Counted from the stretch's first letter, positions 1 through 7,099 are shown. The stretch: 19,363 bases of DNA from Lachnospiraceae bacterium (GCA_009774215.1 VSNH01000062.1:1-19363), one strand, 5' to 3'. The notes: generated by a model from the sequence alone, not told the origin. Numbers and translations: made by a program.

Positions 1-19
1 AGATTGGTATAAGAGACAG
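1..19 (+). other. Sequencing adapter remnant (Nextera mosaic end)
   Basis: Bases 1-19 match the 19-base Nextera/Tn5 mosaic end (AGATGTGTATAAGAGACAG) at 17 positions. The only difference is that bases 5-6 read TG instead of GT. The conserved MraY reading frame begins right after it (Phe-Asn-Val-His-Pro from base 21). This is untrimmed library adapter at a contig end, not biology. Confidence 0.95.
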
Positions 20-20
20 C

Positions 21-335
21 TTCAATGTGCATCCGGCCAGCGTGTTTATGGGAGATACCGGGTCGCTTGCTCTTGGCGGTTTCGTGGCGGCGGCGGCGTA
101 TATGATGCAGATGCCGCTCTTTATCGCGATCGTAGGATTTATCTATGTCATTGAGGTATTGTCGGTTATGATGCAGGTGACCTATTTTAAACTGACGGGC
201 GGCAAACGTATCTTTAAGATGGCGCCGATCCACCATCACTTCGAGCTGTGCGGGTGGTCGGAGACCCGGGTGGTTGCCGTATTTTCGATTGTGACGGCGC
301 TGCTGTGTCTGGTGGCGTTAATGGGCGTAGAGTGA
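21..335 (+). CDS. mraY: Phospho-N-acetylmuramoyl-pentapeptide transferase, C-terminal part (5' truncated)
   Basis: MraY transfers phospho-MurNAc-pentapeptide from UDP to undecaprenyl phosphate at the inner face of the membrane, making lipid I. Only the last ~104 residues are present because the contig starts inside the gene. The visible frame runs Phe-Asn-Val-His-Pro-Ala-Ser-Val-Phe-Met-Gly-Asp-Thr-Gly-Ser-Leu-Ala-Leu-Gly-Gly. This is the highly conserved late-loop motif of MraY/WecA-type transferases, with the catalytic-site Asp in MGDTGS. Hydrophobic helices follow, then the MraY-specific loop APIHHHFELCGWSE with its His triplet (HHH), and a last membrane helix. The GTG at 27 is an internal valine codon, not a start. 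The stop (TGA, 333-335) lies inside the hairpin element that separates this gene from murD. Identification is firm; the true start is off the contig. Confidence 0.95.
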   Translation, partial: FNVHPASVFMGDTGSLALGGFVAAAAYMMQMPLFIAIVGFIYVIEVLSVMMQVTYFKLTGGKRIFKMAPIHHHFELCGWSETRVVAVFSIVTALLCLVALMGVE

Positions 336-424
336 AACGAACTTCTAAAGCTCAGCAGCAATGGCTGCTTCGCTAAGAAGTTCTATGTTTCACTCGGGAG
401 AATGCCAAAAATGCGGCATTCTCC
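328..424 (+). repeat. Intergenic double-hairpin element, copy A (mraY-murD gap)
   Basis: This element fills the mraY-murD gap. It starts at TAGAGTGA, overlapping the mraY stop. A long imperfect inverted repeat follows (left arm 330-359, right arm 364-395; outer arms GAGTGAAAC and GTTTCACTC). After it comes a perfect 10-bp stem, GGAGAATGCC at 397-406 and GGCATTCTCC at 415-424, with an 8-nt loop. No T-tract follows, so it is not a standard terminator. A related element lies at 4296-4420: the two share the TAGAGTGA start, CTTCTAAAG, and a 28-bp terminal hairpin that matches at 24 of 28 positions. Confidence 0.75.
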
Positions 425-442
425 GCTTGGAGGGAGGATGTT

Positions 443-1807
443 ATGAACTTGCAGGGGAAAAAGGTACTTGTGGTGGGATCGGGTTTGAGCGGGATCGGGG
501 CGGTGGCCGCCTTGTGTCACGCGGGAGCGGAACCCATACTGTTTGATGAAAACGAAAAGTTAACGATAGAGGAAGTGCGGGGAAAGCTTACGCCCGGTTC
601 GGAGGCGGAGATTGTGATCGGTGTCCTGCCGGAAGAACAGAAAACTTCGGTGGAGCTTGTGGTTTTGAGTCCCGGCGTTTCGACGGATACGGCTTTTGTG
701 GAGGATTTCCGAAAAAGGGGCGTGAAGATCTGGGGCGAGATCGAGCTTGCCTATGAGATGGGGAAAGGCACGGTCATCGCCATCACGGGGACGAACGGAA
801 AGACGACGACCACCTCTCTTGTGGGGGCGATCATGGCGGCTCACTGTAAGGATGTGGACGTGGTGGGAAATATCGGGAATCCCTACACGATGACGGCGCT
901 GGACGCTACCGAGGAGACTGTGACTGTGGCGGAGATCAGCAGCTTCCAGCTGGAGACGATCGATCAGTTTAAGCCAAAGGTTTCCGCGATTTTGAATATA
1001 ACGCCGGATCATTTAAACCGGCATCATACGATGGAAAACTACGCGGCGGCGAAGGAGGCGGTCTGCAGGAACCAGACGAAGACGGAAACCTGCGTCCTGA
1101 ACTACGAGAACAGTTACACCAGGGCTTTCGGGGAGCGGTGTCCCGCGCGTGTGGTCTGGTTTTCTTCCCGGAGAAGGCTTGAGAACGGTTTTTATCTGGA
1201 AGGAGAGGAAATCTTCCGGGCAGAGAACGGTGTGAGCGAAAGACTCATGAACATACATGATATGAAGCTGGTGGGCGTCTGTAACGTGGAGAACGTGATG
1301 GCGGCTATGGCGGTCACGACGGCCTGCGGCGTGCCGATGGAGGAAATTCTGTCGGTCATCGGCACATTTGCGCCGGTGGAGCACAGGATTGAGTTTGTTG
1401 CCACAAAGCGGGGCGTGGATTATTACAACGACTCTAAAGGAACCAATCCGGACGCGGCCATTCAGGGCATCCGGGCGATGAACCGCCCCACGGTTCTGAT
1501 CGGCGGCGGTTATGATAAGCAGAGCGAATACGACGAGTGGATCGAGGCCTTTGACGGCAAGGTGAAGTGCCTGGTGCTGATCGGACAGACAAGGGAAAAG
1601 ATCGCTGCGTGCGCGAAGGCCCACGGACTTTCGAATATTGTGTTGGCGGACACCTTCGAGGAGGCTTTCGCAGTGTGTGTGGAGCAGGCGGCGCCGGGGG
1701 ATGCGGTTTTACTGTCTCCCGCCTGTGCGAGCTGGGGGATGTTCCCGAACTACGAGGTCAGGGGGCGGATGTTTAAGGAAATGGTCAATCGGATGGAGGA
1801 GAGTTAA
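443..1807 (+). CDS. murD: UDP-N-acetylmuramoyl-L-alanine--D-glutamate ligase
   Basis: MurD is the cytoplasmic Mur ligase that adds D-glutamate to UDP-MurNAc-L-Ala using ATP. The 454-residue protein is close to the usual length (451 in B. subtilis). It begins with a Rossmann-like UDP-binding region (VLVVGSGLSGIGA, about residues 8-20). The ATP-binding loop GTNGKT is at 116-121. DHLNRH, the Mur ligase central motif, follows in the middle domain, and NDSKGTNPDAA marks the start of the C-terminal domain; this corresponds to the NDSKATN motif of MurD. The ATG at 443 is preceded by AGGGAGG at 431-437 with a 5-nt gap. The neighbours are mraY upstream and ftsW only 3 nt downstream, so murD and ftsW are probably cotranscribed and translationally linked. 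Nothing suggests loss of function. Confidence 0.96.
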   Translation: MNLQGKKVLVVGSGLSGIGAVAALCHAGAEPILFDENEKLTIEEVRGKLTPGSEAEIVIGVLPEEQKTSVELVVLSPGVSTDTAFVEDFRKRGVKIWGEIELAYEMGKGTVIAITGTNGKTTTTSLVGAIMAAHCKDVDVVGNIGNPYTMTALDATEETVTVAEISSFQLETIDQFKPKVSAILNITPDHLNRHHTMENYAAAKEAVCRNQTKTETCVLNYENSYTRAFGERCPARVVWFSSRRRLENGFYLEGEEIFRAENGVSERLMNIHDMKLVGVCNVENVMAAMAVTTACGVPMEEILSVIGTFAPVEHRIEFVATKRGVDYYNDSKGTNPDAAIQGIRAMNRPTVLIGGGYDKQSEYDEWIEAFDGKVKCLVLIGQTREKIAACAKAHGLSNIVLADTFEEAFAVCVEQAAPGDAVLLSPACASWGMFPNYEVRGRMFKEMVNRMEES

Positions 1808-1810
1808 AAA

Positions 1811-2977
1811 GTGGCACAAAGAAACGCTTCCCGCAGAAGACAACAAAAAGGCGAAAGCTTTATGGATTACAGCCTGCTTTTCATCGTGCTTTTTCTTGTG
1901 GGCTTCGGTATGGTTATGGTGTTTTCCTCAAGCTCCTACGAGGCAAATTTAAAGATGGGGGATTCTACCAGTTATCTGCGTCAGCAGCTCTTTGCGTCCA
2001 TTCTGGGGCTGGTGGCGATGATGGTGGTGGCCAACATTCCTTACCACTTCTGGGAGCGGTTTGCGGTGCCGGCCTACATTGGTTCGGTGGTGCTGATCTT
2101 GTTGATTATTCCTTTTGGCCACAGCTCCGGCGGTGCGACGAGGTGGCTTTACATAGCAGGTATTTCTCTGCAGGTAGCGGAGGTGGCAAAGCTGGGTATG
2201 ATCCTGTTTCTGGCCAGCCTGATCTGTAAAATGGGAAAAAATATACGAACCAATAAGGGATTCTTTACCGTACTCGGATTTCCCACAGTGGTGGCGGGGA
2301 TGATTTACGTCATTACCAACAACTTAAGTTCAGCCATTATCGTGATGGCGATTGCGGTGCTGATGCTTTTTGTATCATGCCCGGATTATAAGCGTTTCTT
2401 CCTCATGGGCGGGAGTGTGCTGGTTGTGGCGGCGATCTTAGTGTTTTATGTGATACAGACGGCGGAGGCTCATGTGGACGATCTGGATTTCAGAGGCGTG
2501 CGTATACTCGCATGGCGCGATCCGGAGGCTTACTCCAGCGATACCGGTTTCCAGACGCTGCAGGCGCTCTATGCCATCGGCAGCGGCGGCGTGCTCGGCA
2601 AGGGCTTGGGACAGAGTATGCAGAAGCGGGGATTTCTGCCGGAGGCGCAGAACGATATGATTTTTTCCATAATCTGTGAGGAGCTGGGGCTCTTCGGCGG
2701 GATTGCCGTTATCATCATGTTCCTGATGCTGATCTGGCGGTTGATGATTATCGCCAACAATGCGCCCGATCTTTACGGCGCGCTTCTGGTAGTGGGCGTG
2801 ATGGGGCATATAGCCGTCCAGGTTATTCTGAATATTGCCGTGGTCACCAACACGATTCCCAATACGGGAATTTCCCTGCCATTTATCAGTTACGGAGGTT
2901 CTTCCGTCATGTTCCTTTTGATTGAAATTGGGATAACGCTGAGCGTGGCCAAAGGAATACGGCTAAAAGATTTATGA
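1811..2977 (+). CDS. ftsW: Septal peptidoglycan polymerase, SEDS family (FtsW)
   Basis: FtsW is the multi-pass membrane glycosyltransferase that polymerises lipid II at the septum with its partner class B PBP. The start is GTG at 1811, with GGAGGAG at 1795-1801 inside the end of murD. An ATG at 1862 would begin just before the first helix but has no good ribosome site. The GTG start gives a basic cytoplasmic tail (residues 1-14) followed by about ten hydrophobic segments. SEDS landmarks are present: the LPEAQND loop with the essential Asp at 282, and a final SLPFISYGGSS motif near 355-365. The usual QPSE motif reads QVAE (121-124), keeping the Gln and Glu. Its place after murD points to FtsW rather than RodA. 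It is 388 residues long (403 in B. subtilis). Confidence 0.94.
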   Translation: MAQRNASRRRQQKGESFMDYSLLFIVLFLVGFGMVMVFSSSSYEANLKMGDSTSYLRQQLFASILGLVAMMVVANIPYHFWERFAVPAYIGSVVLILLIIPFGHSSGGATRWLYIAGISLQVAEVAKLGMILFLASLICKMGKNIRTNKGFFTVLGFPTVVAGMIYVITNNLSSAIIVMAIAVLMLFVSCPDYKRFFLMGGSVLVVAAILVFYVIQTAEAHVDDLDFRGVRILAWRDPEAYSSDTGFQTLQALYAIGSGGVLGKGLGQSMQKRGFLPEAQNDMIFSIICEELGLFGGIAVIIMFLMLIWRLMIIANNAPDLYGALLVVGVMGHIAVQVILNIAVVTNTIPNTGISLPFISYGGSSVMFLLIEIGITLSVAKGIRLKDL

Positions 2978-3047
2978 GGACAAGATAATTTTTGATCGGA
3001 AATCCATATAGATAGAATAGGTCATAAATCAAGACAGAGGTAAATTT

Positions 3048-4298
3048 ATGGACGCTGTTCGTATCTATGGTGGAAACTGTCTTTCGGGACAGACGAGGAT
3101 ACAAGGGTCAAAAAATGCCTCGCTGCCAATTTTGGCGGCGACACTTTTGATAGACGGTACTTGCGAGATCGTAAACTGCCCGGACATTTCGGATGTATAC
3201 CACATGTTGAGACTGTTGCAAAGTCTGGGCTGTCTGGTGAGCAGAGAGGCGGATGTGGTTCGCATTGATACGAAAAGGGTGGCCGAATGCGACATGCCTG
3301 CCGATTCCGTGGGCGTGATGCGCTCCTCGATCATGCTCCTGGGGGCGCTGCTTGCCCGGGTGGGCGAGGTTACCATGGAATATCCGGGCGGCTGCGTGAT
3401 CGGGAAACGGCCCATCGACCAACACATATGTGCGTTGCGGCGTATGGGCGTGGAGATTATGGAGGGGCCGGAAGAGTTTTGCGCCAGAGCAGAGCGGCTT
3501 TACGGCGCAGTGCATGAGCTGCCTTTCGTCAGCGTGGGCGTGACGGAGAATCTGATTCTGGCGGCGGTTCTGGCGGAGGGGCGGACGGTGATCCATCCGG
3601 CGGCCAGAGAGCCGGAAATACAGGCGCTGTGCGAATTTCTGGTCGGTGCGGGCGGTAAAATAAGCGGTGTGGGGACAGACAGGCTGGTGATTGAGGGCGT
3701 GAGAAAACTCCATCCCGTGCGTTTCCATGTGCCGGCAGACCGGATTGTGGCGGGTACGTATCTGGCGGCCTGTATGTGTGCAGGCGGCCGCGTTTTCCTG
3801 GGGGATGCGCCCTGCGGGCAGATGGAGAGCGTGCTTGCCTGTGCGGAGAAGATGGGCGTTCGGCTGTCACCCTCGCCGGAGGGCCTGTTCGTGGAGGGCA
3901 GGGCATGTAAAAAGCCTCCGGGGGCTCTGGTGACGGCGGTCTATCCGGGGTTTCCTACGGACTTACAGTCTCTTTTCATGGCGGCTATGGTCTTTTCGGG
4001 ACAGGGCGGCCGGATCGAGGAGACGGTTTTCGAGAATCGATTTCGGATCGTGCCGGAGCTTGTGAAGATGGGGGCCGATATCCGGGTGGCGGGAAACTGT
4101 GCGAGTGTCTGCGGCGGCAGGCCGCTTCATAACACCATTGTGGAGGCCCAGGAGCTCCGCGGCGGGGCGGCGCTTGTGGTGGCGGCTCTGGCGGCGGAGG
4201 GCACGGGCATTGTGACAAACCGCCATTTTATAGACAGAGGCTACGAGGATATCACACGGAGCCTGCGGGAGCTGGGCGCGGAGATAGAACTGGCCTAG
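3048..4298 (+). CDS. murA: UDP-N-acetylglucosamine 1-carboxyvinyltransferase
   Basis: MurA transfers enolpyruvate from PEP to UDP-GlcNAc, the first committed step of peptidoglycan precursor synthesis, in the cytosol; it is the fosfomycin target. The 416-residue product has the two-domain EPSP-synthase fold length (419 in E. coli). Visible active-site residues are Lys22 and Asn23 (GSKNA), Cys116 in GGCVIGKRPID (Cys115 in E. coli), Asp305 in FPTDLQS and Arg397 in DRGYED. Because the Cys is retained, fosfomycin sensitivity would be expected from sequence alone. The ATG at 3048 has AGAGGT at 3036-3041, 6 nt upstream. The 70-nt gap after ftsW is AT-rich and may hold a weak promoter (TTGATC around 2992), but no confident pair was seen. 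murA inside the dcw cluster, between ftsW and ftsQ, fits clostridial gene order. Confidence 0.95.
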   Translation: MDAVRIYGGNCLSGQTRIQGSKNASLPILAATLLIDGTCEIVNCPDISDVYHMLRLLQSLGCLVSREADVVRIDTKRVAECDMPADSVGVMRSSIMLLGALLARVGEVTMEYPGGCVIGKRPIDQHICALRRMGVEIMEGPEEFCARAERLYGAVHELPFVSVGVTENLILAAVLAEGRTVIHPAAREPEIQALCEFLVGAGGKISGVGTDRLVIEGVRKLHPVRFHVPADRIVAGTYLAACMCAGGRVFLGDAPCGQMESVLACAEKMGVRLSPSPEGLFVEGRACKKPPGALVTAVYPGFPTDLQSLFMAAMVFSGQGGRIEETVFENRFRIVPELVKMGADIRVAGNCASVCGGRPLHNTIVEAQELRGGAALVVAALAAEGTGIVTNRHFIDRGYEDITRSLRELGAEIELA

Positions 4299-4420
4299 AG
4301 TGAGAAACGCGAAAAGCGCTTCTAAAGACGTCCCGCCATAGGTCAGAGACGCAAAGTCAGCAAGCTGACTTGAAAGCACTAAGTTTTGCGTAGGAGAATG
4401 TCTGAAATACGGCATTCTCC
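4296..4420 (+). repeat. Intergenic double-hairpin element, copy B (murA-ftsQ gap)
   Basis: Like copy A, it begins with TAGAGTGA at the stop codon of the upstream gene and shares CTTCTAAAG. It has an inner stem AAGTCAGC/GCTGACTT (4354-4361 and 4364-4371) inside outer arms ACGCAAA (4349-4355) and TTTTGCGT (4384-4391). It ends with a 28-bp hairpin: GGAGAATGTC (4393-4402), an 8-nt loop, then GGCATTCTCC (4411-4420), with one T-G wobble. The middle parts of the two copies differ, while hairpin architecture and ends are kept. No T-tract follows. Confidence 0.7.
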
Positions 4421-4436
4421 GTACGAATTTGAGATT

Positions 4437-4448
4437 CCGCTTAAGCGG
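4437..4448. repeat. 12-bp perfect palindrome upstream of ftsQ
   Basis: CCGCTTAAGCGG reads the same on both strands, 31 bp before the ftsQ start and just after copy B of the hairpin element. It could be a protein-binding site or part of the same intergenic element. Nothing in the sequence decides between these. Confidence 0.4.
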
Positions 4449-4479
4449 TATTATGGCGGTTGCCGGAGTGTAGGAGAAG

Positions 4480-5343
4480 ATGAGCGATAAGACTACCATA
4501 AAAAAGAAAAGGAAGACGAATCCGAATCTGCGGCTGATTAAGAACGGGGATGTGGAGGAGCCGAAAAAGAAGAAACGGAGGATCAGAAGGCGTGAGGAAA
4601 GGCCGGAAAAAATCCGCTTTGGCAGGGTGAAGCGGGCAGGGATTGTGCTGGCGGGTTTTTCCTCCCTCCTTTTGCTTATGACCGGCGGCTTTCTCTACAT
4701 TATTAATAACTATAAGGTGACGACGGTCTATGTGGAAGGCAGCGTTCATTACACCAACGAGGAGATTATGGGGATGGTCATGGGGGGAAGGTTCGGGGAT
4801 AATTCCCTTCTCCTCTCCCTGAAATACCGTGATAAGGGAATCGAGGGCGTTCCTTTTATTGAGACCATGGACGTGGACATTGAGTCGAGGGATACGATCC
4901 GCATTACGGTGTATGAGAAGGCGCTGGCCGGTTATGTCAAATATCTGGGGCGTTATGTGTATTTTGACAAGGATGGGATCGTGGTGGAGACGTCCACGGA
5001 GGAAACGGCGGGGATTCCACAGGTGACAGGGCTCACTTTCGATCATGTGATTCTCCATGAGCCCCTGCCGGTGGACAAGCCGGAGCTGTTTGACGAGATT
5101 CTGAATATTACCCAGCAGCTTTCGAAGTATTCTCTCACGGCGGACAGGATTTATTTTGACAGCGTTTACAATGTGACCCTGTATTTCGGGGAAGCGAAGA
5201 TTGCGATGGGAGAAAACAAAGATATCGACGAAAAGATTATGAAGCTGCAGTATATTCTGCCGGATCTGCTGGGAAAAAGTGGTACTTTAGATATGCGGGA
5301 ATACAGCGAAGATACGAAAACATACAGCTTTGAGCAGGATTGA
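4480..5343 (+). CDS. ftsQ: Cell division protein FtsQ/DivIB
   Basis: FtsQ/DivIB is a bitopic divisome protein that scaffolds FtsL, the division PBP and FtsW outside the membrane. The 287-residue protein has a very basic cytoplasmic tail (residues 1-52, with runs of Lys and Arg). A single membrane helix lies at about 53-76. A POTRA-like segment starts at about 79 (VTTVYVEGSVHYTNEEI), followed by the FtsQ beta domain (IRITVYEKALAGYVKYLG, then YVYFDKDGIVVE). This tail-helix-POTRA layout is diagnostic. The ATG at 4480 has AGGAG at 4472-4476, only 3 nt away, with GGAG further upstream, so initiation may be modest. Its position between murA and ftsZ supports the call. ftsA, found before ftsZ in B. 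subtilis and E. coli, is missing here. Confidence 0.9.
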   Translation: MSDKTTIKKKRKTNPNLRLIKNGDVEEPKKKKRRIRRREERPEKIRFGRVKRAGIVLAGFSSLLLLMTGGFLYIINNYKVTTVYVEGSVHYTNEEIMGMVMGGRFGDNSLLLSLKYRDKGIEGVPFIETMDVDIESRDTIRITVYEKALAGYVKYLGRYVYFDKDGIVVETSTEETAGIPQVTGLTFDHVILHEPLPVDKPELFDEILNITQQLSKYSLTADRIYFDSVYNVTLYFGEAKIAMGENKDIDEKIMKLQYILPDLLGKSGTLDMREYSEDTKTYSFEQD

Positions 5344-5367
5344 GGGAAAATGATTCAGAAAATTCAG

Positions 5368-5430
5368 GTCATAATTCACACCATACCAAATTTTGTATAT
5401 TATGAACGATTAATGGGTGTGAATAATGAC
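5368..5430. repeat. 15-nt inverted repeat in the ftsQ-ftsZ gap
   Basis: The left arm at 5368-5382 (GTCATAATTCACACC) and the right arm at 5416-5430 (GGTGTGAATAATGAC) match as reverse complements at 14 of 15 positions, separated by 33 bp. The AT-rich middle contains TATTAT-like promoter boxes. It may be a two-site operator or a long-range RNA stem. Confidence 0.55.
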
Positions 5431-5442
5431 AACTTATGCACA

Positions 5443-5468
5443 CAAAATGCCATAATACGGGCATTTTG
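5443..5468 (+). repeat. Intergenic hairpin, third copy of the AATGCC-8-GGCATT core
   Basis: A perfect 9-bp stem, CAAAATGCC (5443-5451) and GGCATTTTG (5460-5468), closes an 8-nt loop (5452-5459). The AATGCC/GGCATT core and the 8-nt loop size are the same as in the hairpins at 397-424 and 4393-4420 (the latter with a wobble). The outer bases differ and no T-tract of terminator quality follows. Confidence 0.6.
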
Positions 5469-5556
5469 GCGCTGGCTCCGTCACCAGACAGCGAGGGTAT
5501 GGTTCGGGATGAAAATTACAAAATTGGCGCAAACAAGACAAAAAGAAAAAAATGGC

Positions 5557-5585
5557 TTGCGAAGTTCGGAAAATAATTATATGAT
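5557..5585 (+). promoter_or_regulatory. Predicted vegetative (sigma-A type) promoter of ftsZ
   Basis: TTGCGA at 5557-5562 (4 of 6 to TTGACA) and TATGAT at 5580-5585 (5 of 6 to TATAAT) are separated by exactly 17 bp. The predicted transcript start near 5592 gives a leader of about 45 nt before the TTG start of ftsZ. It would allow ftsZ expression apart from the upstream dcw genes. Prediction only. Confidence 0.55.
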
Positions 5586-5635
5586 AAAGTATATGATTGT
5601 GCATGGAGTATGTGGAAGTAGAAGGAGGAATCACC

Positions 5636-6850
5636 TTGCTTGAGATTAAGTCGAATGAAGCGGAGTCCGCGGCGAAGATTATCGTGGTCGGTGTCGGCGG
5701 TGCGGGAAACAACGCTGTAAATAGAATGATAGATGAAGAGATAGACGGTGTAGAGTTTATCGGTATCAATACAGATAAACAGGCGTTGCAGCTTTGCAGA
5801 GCGACCAGGCTGCTGCAGATCGGTGAAAAGCTGACCAAGGGACTTGGCGCCGGCGCGAAGCCGGAGATCGGTGAGAAGGCGGCGGAGGAGAGTTCCGAGG
5901 AAGTGGCTCAGGCATTAAAGGGGGCGGACATGGTGTTTGTCACCTGCGGCATGGGCGGCGGTACCGGAACCGGAGCGGCTCCTGTGGTGGCCAAGCTTGC
6001 GAAGGATATGGGTATTCTGACTGTCGGCGTTGTGACGAAACCCTTCCGCTTTGAGGCGAAGGCGCGTATGACAAATGCGCTGGCAGGAATTGAGAAGATT
6101 AAAGATAATGTAGATACGTTGATTGTGATTCCGAATGATAAGCTTCTTGAGATTGTGGACAGGCGTACTACCATGCCGGAGGCTCTTAAGAAAGCGGATG
6201 AAGTGCTGCAGCAGGCGGTACAGGGTATTACCGATCTGATTAATATGCCGGCTATCATCAATCTGGATTTCGCGGATGTGCAGACCGTTATGAAGGACAA
6301 GGGTATTGCACATATCGGCATCGGCACCGGGAAGGGCGACGATAAGGCGGCGGAGGCTGCCAAGATGGCAGTGGAAAGCCCGCTGCTTGAGACGACAATC
6401 ACCGGGGCGACCCATGTGATTATCAATGTATCCGGCGATATTTCTCTGGCGGACGCCTCTGACGCTTCCGATTATGTGAGGGCGCTCACGGGCGACGAGG
6501 TGAATATTATCTTCGGTGCCATGTATGATTCCAGCATGACGGACACTTGTAATGTCACCATTATCGCTACGGGTATCGAGGAAAAGGCGGCCAGACAGGG
6601 CGCCGGGCTAGGCTTTAAGAGCGGATACATAACACCCACCTCCTTGCAGGGGAAGAGCACGGTGGGCGCGGGCTCGGGTTTAAGCGCGTTTGCGGCGGCG
6701 AATATGGGTCTGAAGCAGCCGATCTCGTCGCAGGGCGGACAGGCTAAGACGCAGGCAGGGCTTAAGCCAATCGGCATTCAGAAAACCAACGATATCAAAA
6801 GCTCCGTGGAGGAGAAGTCGCTGGATATACCGAGTTTCCTGAGAAAATAG
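5636..6850 (+). CDS. ftsZ: Cell division GTPase FtsZ
   Basis: FtsZ polymerises with GTP into the Z ring that organises septation in the cytosol. I place the start at TTG 5636, because AGGAGG at 5623-5628 sits 7 nt upstream and the product then begins Met-Leu-Glu-Ile-Lys, as in relatives. A frame extension to TTG 5597 would add 13 residues without a ribosome site. The 404-residue protein has GVGGAGNNAVNR (19-30), the GTP-binding tubulin signature GGGTGTG (107-113), and the NLDFADV T7-loop region. A variable linker rich in Gly, Gln and Ala leads to the conserved C-terminal peptide (DIPSFLRK) that binds membrane tethers. Since ftsA is not adjacent, that peptide must be served by a tether encoded elsewhere. 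The gene is followed by a strong terminator. Confidence 0.97.
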   Translation: MLEIKSNEAESAAKIIVVGVGGAGNNAVNRMIDEEIDGVEFIGINTDKQALQLCRATRLLQIGEKLTKGLGAGAKPEIGEKAAEESSEEVAQALKGADMVFVTCGMGGGTGTGAAPVVAKLAKDMGILTVGVVTKPFRFEAKARMTNALAGIEKIKDNVDTLIVIPNDKLLEIVDRRTTMPEALKKADEVLQQAVQGITDLINMPAIINLDFADVQTVMKDKGIAHIGIGTGKGDDKAAEAAKMAVESPLLETTITGATHVIINVSGDISLADASDASDYVRALTGDEVNIIFGAMYDSSMTDTCNVTIIATGIEEKAARQGAGLGFKSGYITPTSLQGKSTVGAGSGLSAFAAANMGLKQPISSQGGQAKTQAGLKPIGIQKTNDIKSSVEEKSLDIPSFLRK

Positions 6851-6877
6851 AAGAATATAATAATATGGAAAGATATG

Positions 6878-6910
6878 AAATACCACAGGAGAGGATCCTG
6901 TGGTATTTTT
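6878..6910 (+). terminator. Intrinsic terminator after ftsZ
   Basis: A 13-bp perfect stem (6878-6890 with 6896-6908) closes a 5-nt GAGGA loop and runs into T residues at 6906-6910. It lies 27 nt after the ftsZ stop and closes the dcw transcription unit. The A residues on the left arm would also let it work on the opposite strand. Confidence 0.9.
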
Positions 6911-6921
6911 ATATGCGCAGA

Positions 6922-6994
6922 GGTGCGTAATGTATATTGCTGCTTTGCAGCACGCACCCCGCGCGGCGAGCAGGAATAAAAGCTTTCCCGCTCG
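6922..6994. repeat. Two adjacent hairpins between ftsZ and spoIIGA
   Basis: The first hairpin has outer arms GGTGCGT (6922-6928) and ACGCACC (6952-6958) and an inner stem GCTGC-TTT-GCAGC (6939-6951). The second pairs CGAGCAGGAA (6967-6976) with TTCCCGCTCG (6985-6994), one mismatch, and is followed by AATTTTGTT, so it could be a weak second terminator. The remaining gap up to 7042 shows only the promoter described next. Confidence 0.5.
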
Positions 6995-7042
6995 AATTTT
7001 GTTGTTATCTGACTGGAAAAATAAGGGAAATGCTCCCCGATT

Positions 7043-7075
7043 ATGACAGAATATGCACACGGCATTTCCTATAAT
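7043..7075 (+). promoter_or_regulatory. Predicted spoIIG promoter with long spacer (Spo0A-type)
   Basis: A perfect TATAAT at 7070-7075 lies 14 bp before the ribosome site (GGAGG, 7089-7093) of spoIIGA. No good -35 exists at 17 bp; that position reads CAGAAT. ATGACA at 7043-7048 (5 of 6 to TTGACA) is 21 bp upstream. The B. subtilis spoIIG promoter is known for an over-long spacer of about 22 bp and activation by phosphorylated Spo0A. TATGACAGA, overlapping the -35, partly resembles the reverse complement of a 0A box (about 6 of 9). Confidence 0.5.
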
Positions 7076-7099
7076 GAAGAGGAAATACGGAGGTGGAAT

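Noticed and set aside
328..424. Terminator between mraY and murD
   Set aside because: The hairpins are strong but no T-tract follows either, and the genes are expected to be cotranscribed.
1013..1624. 203-residue minus-strand frame inside murD
   Set aside because: It is antisense to well-conserved MurD motifs and has His/Arg-rich composition typical of shadow frames.
5350..5643. 97-residue plus-strand frame between ftsQ and ftsZ
   Set aside because: It overlaps the ftsZ ribosome site and start, spans the inverted repeat, hairpin and promoter, and has no protein-like pattern.
7043..7099. Longer SpoIIGA starting at ATG 7043
   Set aside because: GGAGG sits correctly for GTG 7100, the family N-terminus matches that start, and the TATAAT box lies inside the proposed extension.
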